A stretch of DNA of 64,000 bases from Paenibacillus apiarius. GTDB lineage: Bacteria; Bacillota; Bacilli; Paenibacillales; Paenibacillaceae. Made by a program: the position numbers and the translations under genes. This document shows, piece after piece, positions 54,791 to 61,531 of this stretch; positions within the stretch are counted from its first letter, which is position 1, and every line of letters begins with the position of its first letter. The stretch lies in contig NZ_JAFFHZ010000001.1 in the NCBI RefSeq assembly GCF_017052585.1, positions 1,732,501 to 1,796,500 on the forward strand, written 5' to 3'. Under the pieces are notes generated by a model. It had not been told where the DNA came from. It did not search any database and worked only from the letters and a program-made list of their open reading frames with translations.

Positions 54791-55807
54791 TCACTGCTGG
54801 ATATGCTGCATATTTGATCTAGACAGATCAGGCCACTTGTTTTGCAACAACCTCTGATAGACCGGCCACAAAGCACGGAACACGGAACCATCCACCGGTC
54901 TCTTATAAGCTACAGATTGATAGAAACTGAACAGCAGCAATACCTGCTGCCAGTAAGCAGGCATGTCCATCGCCTCAATGTCCGGGCCTGACAAGGAGAT
55001 TTGGTCTTCTCTCAGCAACGATTCATGCTCCAGAACGGACCGAATGTAAGGCCACTGACTCCCCGAAGGCATTGCGGGAAAAGCATCCACGCTCTGATTG
55101 TCACGCGGCTGAGAACGAGCCTCTTCCAGCACCTTCTCCACGACATGATTATCCGGCTGATAGATATGTACCGAACCGACCACATGATAATAATCGCCCA
55201 ACTCTAGCTGAAGCTCCCTGGCAAGCAGCTCCTGCATGAACGTGAATGAAAAAACATCGCTGACCATGCCTCGAAACGCATCATTCGCACGCATGTAGGC
55301 GACAGTATACAATTTCCGCTCCCGCACAAAAAATTGGAGCCCTATCGTGCAGGAAACATCGATGTTTGCTGATTCCAGCGATTCATTGGCATCGAAAATC
55401 TGGATAAAGGCCCGCTTGGAATCCGGGTCATCTTGACCCAGTAAATGTGCGACCCGCTTCCATTGATTCACCTGGTCAGTTCCGAAACGAAAAATTTTAG
55501 GACCGTAAGCCGTTCCTGTAAGCGTACAGCCATTCATAGAATAATCGTTCATCTTCCGATTGTAGTAGCCGATATAATCCAGATCGTCCCTGCCCGACAG
55601 ATACCACAATGCTTCGGCAAAATTGAATATGATATTCGTGCGGCGGCTCGACAAATAACAGACGCGCTCCACGGGATTTGCGAGAGCAAATTGATAATTC
55701 AGCCTCTCGCGGCTCTGATGACCGCGCGGCGCATTATAGAACTGCGGTTTGTTATAAATTTCGTCTAACGTAGCGATATAAGATTCGTGAAATTGGTCGA
55801 AGCGCAC
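54791..55807 (-). CDS. bcmA: CMP hydroxymethylase (MilA-like thymidylate synthase homologue)
   Basis: A 338-residue thymidylate-synthase-fold protein. The nucleophile is Cys153 in VSCTIGLQFFVRERKL, followed by YMRANDAFRGMVSDVFSFTF and GDYYHVVGSVHIYQ. Two positions differ from thymidylate synthase in the MilA manner: Lys131 in DSKRAFIQ in place of the phosphate-binding Arg, and Ala174 in RAND where TS has RSxD. As I recall, the same pair (K133, A176) sets MilA's preference for CMP over dCMP. It would make 5-hydroxymethyl-CMP with methylenetetrahydrofolate. The start is GTG at 55807 after AAGGGGG; a TTG one codon earlier is possible. Confidence 0.87.
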   Translation of the reverse strand: MRFDQFHESYIATLDEIYNKPQFYNAPRGHQSRERLNYQFALANPVERVCYLSSRRTNIIFNFAEALWYLSGRDDLDYIGYYNRKMNDYSMNGCTLTGTAYGPKIFRFGTDQVNQWKRVAHLLGQDDPDSKRAFIQIFDANESLESANIDVSCTIGLQFFVRERKLYTVAYMRANDAFRGMVSDVFSFTFMQELLARELQLELGDYYHVVGSVHIYQPDNHVVEKVLEEARSQPRDNQSVDAFPAMPSGSQWPYIRSVLEHESLLREDQISLSGPDIEAMDMPAYWQQVLLLFSFYQSVAYKRPVDGSVFRALWPVYQRLLQNKWPDLSRSNMQHIQQ

Positions 55808-55822
55808 CAACCTATCCCCCTT

Positions 55823-56293
55823 CTATTCCGCACTGCCAAACATTTGTTGGAGCTTGGACAGATAATCTTTTTCTTCTTGATAGGAAATGAACGTCACATC
55901 GGCGACCTTACCGAGCCCCCTGATTAAGAATGCATAATCCTTGCTCGCCTCCAGCAGCAGAATGATCGGCTTGCCGAAGGCAGAAGCCCAGCCGATTTCA
56001 ATATGCGTGCCTGGAGAGGCGGGAGATCCGGGAAATGCAACGAACAGATCGCAGGCGCGGATTTCCTCGAAGTCGATGGCCGTACATTGCTCAGGCGTCA
56101 TGAAATCTTTGCCCCAGCCTTCACGCTTATGCGCATTATGAACAGCGTAATTTCTCGCTTCAAAAAATGAGATCAGCTGGATCAATCTTTGCTGCTCGCT
56201 TTCTTGCATGCAGCCTGTTTCGGCATCCACCAGACTTTTGAATGGTCCCGCCAAAAACAACTTCTTGATACCCGATTTGGTCACGATACTCAT
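55823..56293 (-). CDS. bcmB: Nucleotide N-glycosidase (MilB/nucleoside 2-deoxyribosyltransferase fold)
   Basis: A 156-residue protein of the nucleoside 2-deoxyribosyltransferase superfamily. The N-terminal motif is KLFLAGPFKS; the catalytic Glu99 is in PGTHIEIGWASAFGKPI; FVAFPGSPAS is the loop before it. MilB/RCL-type members hydrolyse the N-glycosidic bond of (hydroxymethyl-)CMP to free the base. Here it would release 5-hydroxymethylcytosine from the product of the next gene. AAAGGTGG stands about 10 bases before the ATG; a TTG start seven codons earlier is less likely. It lies 75 bases after thiE. Confidence 0.85.
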   Translation of the reverse strand: MSIVTKSGIKKLFLAGPFKSLVDAETGCMQESEQQRLIQLISFFEARNYAVHNAHKREGWGKDFMTPEQCTAIDFEEIRACDLFVAFPGSPASPGTHIEIGWASAFGKPIILLLEASKDYAFLIRGLGKVADVTFISYQEEKDYLSKLQQMFGSAE

Positions 56294-56368
56294 CTCGCAG
56301 CTTCCACCTTTCAAATTTGGCTATACATTGACGGATAATGATTGAATAATCGTTCCCTAGCTGTTCAT

Positions 56369-57019
56369 TTACGGCTCTAGCCGGCGTATTCTAGCCGCCG
56401 CTTCACGAATGTCATTCCCGCCGGTTATCGCCGAAATGACGGCTACGCCATCCGCCCCCGCTTGTATGACCGCCGCTGCGTTCGCAGAAGTAATCCCGCC
56501 GATCCCGGCGAGAGGCACATCGATTCCCGCTGCGCGCATCTCGCGAATGATGGATACGCCCTGCACTTCATGCGCATCTTCCTTGGAGCGGGTAGGATAT
56601 ATTGGCCCGATTCCCAGATAATCCGCTCCTTGTTCCACGGCCAGCCGCGCCTCCGCAACCGTATGCGCCGATACTCCGAGAATTTTATCGCCGATCTTCG
56701 ACCTGACACGGTCTGCCTGTTCATCATCCTGACCAATATGGATGCCATCCGCGCCGAGCTCGAGCGCAAGTTCGATATCATCATTGACGATAAATGGAAC
56801 GCCGATCCTGCGGCAGAGGGCTTGAATCTCCAATCCCAAGTCCCTTTTTCTGCCCCCGGTCAGTGCGCCCGATCCCTTTTCGCGATATTGAAACAGCGAC
56901 ACGCCTCCCGCCAGCGCTTCCCGCACCACATATAGCGGATCCAGCCGGCAATTGACGCTGCCCATCACCATGTAGAGCCGCAAGTATGCGCGCATCCGGT
57001 CTGCCGGAATTCGGCTCAT
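56369..57019 (-). CDS. thiE: Thiamine phosphate synthase ThiE
   Basis: A 216-residue TIM-barrel enzyme that joins HMP-PP and thiazole phosphate into thiamin phosphate. Motifs: SLFQYREKG, FIVNDDIELALELGADGIHIGQDD, LGIGPIYPTRSKEDA, AGIGGITSANAAAVIQAGADGVAVISAI. The ATG overlaps the thiD stop (ATGA). It probably also accepts methoxy-HMP-PP, which would make 2'-methoxythiamin phosphate. Confidence 0.96.
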   Translation of the reverse strand: MSRIPADRMRAYLRLYMVMGSVNCRLDPLYVVREALAGGVSLFQYREKGSGALTGGRKRDLGLEIQALCRRIGVPFIVNDDIELALELGADGIHIGQDDEQADRVRSKIGDKILGVSAHTVAEARLAVEQGADYLGIGPIYPTRSKEDAHEVQGVSIIREMRAAGIDVPLAGIGGITSANAAAVIQAGADGVAVISAITGGNDIREAAARIRRLEP

Positions 57020-57828
57020 GACCGCACCGCCCTTCTGCGGCCGTAAGCCCAGTGGTTGGTCGGACCATGACCTTGACCGATGCCGAGCGTATCTTCCAGC
57101 GCCGCTTGAATGAATGCGCGGGCTGTCCCGACGGCGTCAACGACAGACGAGCCTTTGGCCAGCTCTGCCGCCAAGACTGAGGAGAAAGTGCAACCCGTTC
57201 CATGTGTATGCCGGGTATGAACCCGCTTGCCGCACAACTCGGTGAATTGCTGTCCATCATACAGCAGGTCCGTCACCTGCTCCTCCGCTTCGCTATGCCC
57301 GCCCTTAATAACGATATAGGCGGGACCGCAAGCGCCGATCCGCTTGGCAGCTTCACGCCGATCCGCCATTGTCCGGATGGACATGCCGGTTATGGCCTCG
57401 GCCTCGGGAATATTGGGCGTTACGACGAGGGCAAGCGGCAATAACTGCTCTTTCAACGCTTCCACTGCCTCTTGTTGCAACAGTTCGGAGCCCCCCTTGG
57501 CAATCATCACCGGATCGACCACGACCGCTTTCCAGCCGAAATGCACAATCCGGTCTGCCACCGCCGCTATAATGTCTTTGTTAAAGAGCATGCCTGTCTT
57601 GACGGCATCTGGCGTCAGATCGGAGCCAATCGCGTCCATTTGACCGATCACCGCTTCCGTAGGCAGCGAGTAGACAGCTTGAACACCCAGCGTATTCTGC
57701 ACCGTTATGGCAGTAATCGCGGACATCCCGAATACGCCCAGCTCTTGGAACGTCTTGATATCCGCCTGGATTCCCGCACCGCCTCCACTATCCGAACCGG
57801 CAATCGTCAGAGCTTTGTATACGGTCAT
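57016..57828 (-). CDS. thiD: Hydroxymethylpyrimidine/phosphomethylpyrimidine kinase ThiD
   Basis: A 270-residue ribokinase-family enzyme that phosphorylates HMP and HMP-P. Motifs: [29 protein letters not shown] at the N-terminus, [11 protein letters not shown], and [19 protein letters not shown] with the catalytic Asp region (here GTGC anion hole). It overlaps thiM and thiE by four bases each. It is known to accept bacimethrin in other bacteria. Confidence 0.96.
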   Translation of the reverse strand: MTVYKALTIAGSDSGGGAGIQADIKTFQELGVFGMSAITAITVQNTLGVQAVYSLPTEAVIGQMDAIGSDLTPDAVKTGMLFNKDIIAAVADRIVHFGWKAVVVDPVMIAKGGSELLQQEAVEALKEQLLPLALVVTPNIPEAEAITGMSIRTMADRREAAKRIGACGPAYIVIKGGHSEAEEQVTDLLYDGQQFTELCGKRVHTRHTHGTGCTFSSVLAAELAKGSSVVDAVGTARAFIQAALEDTLGIGQGHGPTNHWAYGRRRAVRS

Positions 57829-58667
57829 CGTGTTTCACCTTCCTTCACGAAAGACGGCTGGAACTCCCGCACTTCCGTATGTGTCGCCAGAGAATCCCGG
57901 TTAAGTCTGGACAGTTCGTCAATAAGAGCGATTTGGAAGCTCCCCGGTCCCGCCGCTTCCGTACGCGCAGCAGCCTCATAGGCAGCGGCTCCATAAAAAG
58001 CAAGCCCTGCGGTCCCCGCCAAAAGCATATCCGGTTCCACAGCGGCAAAAGCCCCCAACACCGATGTCAATAAACATCCCGCACCCGTTACCTGCGCCAA
58101 CATACGATGCCCTCCCTTTACGATGTAACCGGCCTGTCCATCGGTAATGACGTCCTCCGGCCCCGTTACGGCGACGACCGTTTGCAGGTTTTTGGCAGCT
58201 CTGACCGCTAAATCCGCTCGCTCGTCATCAGCTGAGTGTCCGGCATCCACTCCTTTAATGGCGCGGTGCTCTCCATTCAGATGCGCCACTTCGGCAGCAT
58301 TGCCCCGGATCAGGGACACCTCCACCTCGCGCAGAATACGCAGGGCGGACGCCGTCCGGAACGGTGTCGCGCCCGCCCCGACCGGATCGAGCAGCACAGG
58401 CACCCCGTGAGCGTTGGCAGCTTGCCCGGCAACGATCATCGCCTCTACCAGCTCCTTAGAGAGAGTGCCTAGATTCAGCACCAGCGCTCCGGCAAGCTTG
58501 GCCATATCGGCCACTTCCTCTGGCGCATATGCCATCACCGGCGAAGCGCCCAGCGCCAGCAATCCGTTGGCGGTAAAATTCGTCACCACGACATTGGTCA
58601 TATTATGTATGAGCGGTTGCTCTTGGTGAAGTTTTTCAATAAGAGCGGATACTAGGTGTACGGTCAT
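57825..58667 (-). CDS. thiM: Hydroxyethylthiazole kinase ThiM
   Basis: A 280-residue ribokinase-like kinase that phosphorylates the free thiazole alcohol, a salvage step. Motifs: [28 protein letters not shown] at the N-terminus, [23 protein letters not shown] and [15 protein letters not shown]. It is the first gene after the TPP riboswitch. Thiaminase I releases exactly this thiazole, so ThiM would recover it. No de novo thiazole or HMP genes (thiC, thiG) are in the operon. Confidence 0.96.
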   Translation of the reverse strand: MTVHLVSALIEKLHQEQPLIHNMTNVVVTNFTANGLLALGASPVMAYAPEEVADMAKLAGALVLNLGTLSKELVEAMIVAGQAANAHGVPVLLDPVGAGATPFRTASALRILREVEVSLIRGNAAEVAHLNGEHRAIKGVDAGHSADDERADLAVRAAKNLQTVVAVTGPEDVITDGQAGYIVKGGHRMLAQVTGAGCLLTSVLGAFAAVEPDMLLAGTAGLAFYGAAAYEAAARTEAAGPGSFQIALIDELSRLNRDSLATHTEVREFQPSFVKEGETR

Positions 58668-58974
58668 GATCCATCCAACCTTTCTTTAGGAACGGGAGCC
58701 TGCTAGAGCAGATGATGGTCAAAATTTAATAGACTGCCAGCTTTATTCCGCGCCTATATAAGTGGGTGTTAAGCCTCCTTTTTGATGGCGCGTTTAGGGA
58801 AATGATAGACGGATTGTGATTGACCGAGTTTACAACTGAATTGAACGATTTAATGATAAGAAGGGTACAGAGCACAACGCCACATAAGCAAGCATTTGCC
58901 AGGCTCCGATAAACTTGTGGCACAAAAAGATTGCTCTCATAAGAGGATGGAGATGATAGTTTTATTTTGATGAC

Positions 58975-59000
58975 AAAAAAACACATGCGAACAGCATGCG
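58975..59000 (-). terminator. Riboswitch-controlled intrinsic terminator
   Basis: On the minus strand CGCATGC and GCATGTG form a 7-bp stem with one G-U pair and loop TGTTC, then TTTTTTT. Just upstream, GCGAACA can pair with TGTTCGC inside this hairpin, forming a competing antiterminator. About 305 bases without a gene lie between it and thiM. Confidence 0.85.
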
Positions 59001-59014
59001 TCTTTACATGTTCG

Positions 59015-59101
59015 CTTCCTGCGCTGGCATTACCCAACAGGTTCAATCGGTCAACAACAAATAGTTGTACTCTCAGCTTGCTTCGGCAGGCTCCCGCTAG
59101 T
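59015..59101 (-). promoter_or_regulatory. TPP riboswitch (THI element)
   Basis: On the minus strand the aptamer starts CTAGCGGGAGCC and holds the conserved CTGAGA (59071-59076), TGAACCTG (59038-59045) and GTAATGCCAGCG (59022-59033), closing with CAGGAAG. These are the standard TPP-binding elements. The terminator about 15 bases downstream shows control by premature termination when TPP is plentiful. It governs the whole thiM-to-thiaminase operon. Confidence 0.95.
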
Positions 59102-59139
59102 TATTTTGTTAAATTTCTACTTTTGTTATGTCTAATTCC

Positions 59140-59168
59140 ATATTAGAGGTTAAATTTGTAAAAATCAA
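59140..59168 (-). promoter_or_regulatory. Promoter of the thiM-thiaminase operon
   Basis: Minus strand: -35 TTGATT (59163-59168), 17-bp spacer, -10 TAATAT (59140-59145), about 40 bases before the riboswitch. Confidence 0.6.
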
Positions 59169-59272
59169 TGACTTCTTATTGAAAGTGACATACGCGCACA
59201 TTTTCCCTATTGGAAAATAGGAGTGATTCATTTAACTTAAAGAAGGCAGGAGAAGAGCCGGCGAACTGCATT

Positions 59273-59540
59273 TGTCAGGTTTTTGAGAAACCCGCATGAA
59301 ACAAATAAGGGTGGAGGGTGTCCGCTGAAGAGACCTGGCGATCGCCTTTGAATCCGAGTCATCCCCGCACCTTCTCATCCCTAATGACTTGGATTCAACA
59401 GCGACGGAAGCGGATACCCCCACCATACTTCTTTCTTTTTACATTCTGGGTTTCTCAACAAGCTGCATTTGTGCAGTTGTTTTTGCGAAATACCGCCCTT
59501 TTCAGCGGTCGAACTGCAAATGTACAGTTAAAATCGAGTG
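59273..59540. repeat. Large imperfect fold-back (inverted repeat) element
   Basis: The left and right halves pair in several blocks in mirror order: TTGAGAAACCC (59283-59293) with GGGTTTCTCAA (59448-59458); GGTGGAGGGTGTCCGCT with AGCGGATACCCCCACC (59409-59424); TTGAATCCGAGTCAT (59348-59362) with ATGACTTGGATTCAA (59384-59398), one mismatch. CTGCATTTGT occurs near both ends (59276 and 59463), and a related AACTGCAAATGTACAGTT follows. It may be a MITE-like element or a structured RNA. No gene lies in it. Confidence 0.6.
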
Positions 59541-59659
59541 ATTTACCATTATTTATGTAATTATATGAAAATGAAATGTACGATCTTCAAAGCCCCTTAA
59601 TTAAACTGGAGTCTTCCCCCTCAAATAAATTAAACTATTTGTAAAGGGGATGATCTGGA

Positions 59660-59980
59660 ATGGGGAAAAGATTGAATGAGGAAACACGATTAAAAATAGT
59701 TCGTGAGGCGTTAGCTGGCATTAAAGTTGGCGTATTATCCCGCATGTACAACATACACCCTGAAACGATTCGGGGGTGGATTAGAGAGCATCGTGACGAC
59801 ATTGGACCGGATGAAATTCCAACGACGGATGAGCATTTACAGGAACTTCAACGACTTCAGGAAGTTGAAGTGAATTATGAAAAAGCCGTTAAGATTATCG
59901 GCGAAAAAGAGCTGGAGATTGAGATTCTGCGAGAGTTGCTAAAAAAGAAGAACCCCGCTTATCCGAAAAATACGAAATAG
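59660..59980 (+). CDS. IS3-family transposase OrfA
   Basis: A 106-residue DNA-binding subunit. The N-terminal helix-turn-helix (ETRLKIVREALAGIKVGVLSRMYNIHPETIRGWIREH) recognises the element ends; a C-terminal leucine-zipper-like coiled coil (about 58-95: LQELQRLQEVEVNYEKAVKI) dimerises. Near its end the slippery heptamer A-AAA-AAG (59941-59947) allows ribosomes to shift into OrfB. Confidence 0.9.
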   Translation: MGKRLNEETRLKIVREALAGIKVGVLSRMYNIHPETIRGWIREHRDDIGPDEIPTTDEHLQELQRLQEVEVNYEKAVKIIGEKELEIEILRELLKKKNPAYPKNTK

Positions 59981-60909
59981 CAGACCAGTTTATTAAGCGG
60001 GGAGAAGCAGCAGCAAGGGTTCTGCGAATCATAGGGCTTTCAGAATCAACGTATTACGACCGGCGAAAGCGATCGGCCAACTCCGAAGAACGCGCCGCAA
60101 GCGGACAGAGAGGTCGTCCTCAGCCCGGATTTTCTCGTACGAAAACGGGGGAGAAAGTAAGTGACGGACAGATCAAAGAATGGCTACTAGAGCTCGTTGA
60201 AGGAGAAGAGCATGTGTACGGTTACAGACTCCTTGCCCAATGTCTCCGTAACGAACGTGAGCTCGTACTAGACAAAAAGAAATCGTATCGACTTTGTAAA
60301 GAACTAGGTATTCTCCAAAAACAACGTGAGAGGAAATCCAAGCATCCACGTAGATTGCCGAAGAATCGAGTGGTGACAGGATCAAACCAATTGTGGCAGA
60401 TGGACATTAAATACGGTTATGTCACGGGACGCGGGCGTTTCTTTTTCGTTCTCAGCATTATTGACGTATTTGATCGTGTTATCGTCGAACAATACAGAGG
60501 GCCGAAATGCGAGGCCAAGCATGCCGTACAAACATTATGTCGTGCGTTGGAAAAACGAATAAAGGCAGATGAAGCGCTCCCTACGATTCGTACGGATAAC
60601 GGGCCACAGTTTGTCAGTGCGCTTTTTGGTGATACGTGTGATAGCCTCGGGATGGTTCATGAGCGCATCCCGCCACGAACTCCCAATATGAATGCGTACA
60701 TAGAGTCATTTCATAGTCTGCTGGAACGCGACCTATTCAGCAAAGTTGACTTCATGACCTTTGAGGAGGCCTATGAAGCGCTTGATCGCTACATGGATTT
60801 CTATAATAACCGTAAAATGCATGGGAGCTTAAAACGGATGCCTCCAGCGAAATTCTCCGAATGGGTAATGACGCTGGAGGATCAATCCATGTTTCATAAA
60901 GCTATGTAA
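59947..60909 (+). CDS. IS3-family transposase OrfB (DDE integrase, read by -1 frameshift)
   Basis: The catalytic part, in the -1 frame from the slippery site: it continues EEPRLSEKYEIADQF, then HVYGYRLLAQCL, and the integrase core. The DDE residues are Asp in WQMDIKYG, Asp in IRTDNGPQF and Glu in NAYIESFHSLLERDLF. A GTG at 60214 could start a shorter product. The frame is open from 59947 to the stop at 60909, with all catalytic residues kept, so the element may be active. Confidence 0.88.
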   Translation, partial: EEPRLSEKYEIADQFIKRGEAAARVLRIIGLSESTYYDRRKRSANSEERAASGQRGRPQPGFSRTKTGEKVSDGQIKEWLLELVEGEEHVYGYRLLAQCLRNERELVLDKKKSYRLCKELGILQKQRERKSKHPRRLPKNRVVTGSNQLWQMDIKYGYVTGRGRFFFVLSIIDVFDRVIVEQYRGPKCEAKHAVQTLCRALEKRIKADEALPTIRTDNGPQFVSALFGDTCDSLGMVHERIPPRTPNMNAYIESFHSLLERDLFSKVDFMTFEEAYEALDRYMDFYNNRKMHGSLKRMPPAKFSEWVMTLEDQSMFHKAM

Positions 60910-60993
60910 TTGCTCGGCATTCCGAGCAATCCTACGAAAGAAGGCTTTTTGGGGGATCAGACTCCGGATTTAAGGGGCCTAGCCGCGATTGCA

Positions 60994-61463
60994 GTCCAGC
61001 GTGACGAAAAACGTAAAAAGGGGACTCTCAAATGTATAATTGCAGTTGGAGGGGTTCCACTATTACATCAACCGTTCTATCCGACCATACCTAGGCGCTG
61101 TTGAAATCGTTGTTACTGATCGAAGGGGAGAGTGATCGGAAGCGCCGAGCGAAAAGAGTATCGCTCCCCAATAACTTGAGATAAGTAACGAAGCTGTATC
61201 AAACTATAATCAAGAAATTTGATGGTTCAACTATGGCCATTCTCCCCTATCGTCAGGAAGGACGACGACGGGAAAGAGATACATGTATATACCAAGCATA
61301 CAGCGTCAGCTCGTGATGGCAGATAACCAGAGCCGTCCTTGGCCGTGGCTCCTCCTCCTGAAGATGAGGCAAAAGTAGCGGATGAAGCGGAGCGCCATCT
61401 GTCTGAACACGCGATGGCACGAACGGAATATGAAACCAATATATACTTCTATCGCGTACATGC
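60994..61463. other. About 470 bp between the IS element and uvrA
   Basis: Only short unconvincing frames on both strands; no ribosome sites or recognised products. It is probably intergenic sequence displaced by the insertion. Confidence 0.5.
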
Positions 61464-61501
61464 AAAAAAACCACCGCCTGCCTTCTCAGGCAGACGACGG
61501 T
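61464..61501 (-). terminator. uvrA terminator
   Basis: On the minus strand, ACCGTCGTCTGCCT and AGGCAGGCGGTGGT form a stem with small imperfections and loop GAGA, followed by TTTTTTT. Confidence 0.8.
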
Positions 61502-61531
61502 TCATCGTTACATTTATGCTGCGTTAACGTG

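Larger units (their letters stand above)
59577..60993 (+). mobile_element. IS3-family insertion sequence (approximate ends)
   Basis: About 1.4 kb with two overlapping transposase frames joined by a -1 frameshift. The imperfect terminal inverted repeats share GCCCCTTAA, GGAGTCT and CCCCC (left about 59591-59620, right about 60951-60980). TG and CA dinucleotides at equal distance outside these give the ends quoted. No target duplication is evident, so the exact borders are uncertain. Confidence 0.8.

Noticed and set aside
58726..59046. 106-codon minus-strand frame over the riboswitch and leader
   Set aside because: It runs through the aptamer and terminator, so it is a chance frame.
59577..60993. 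Target-site duplication flanking the IS3 element
   Set aside because: Bases flanking the proposed ends do not match; the ends remain approximate.
61339..61527. 62-codon plus-strand frame before uvrA
   Set aside because: No ribosome site or domain, and it overlaps the uvrA terminator.
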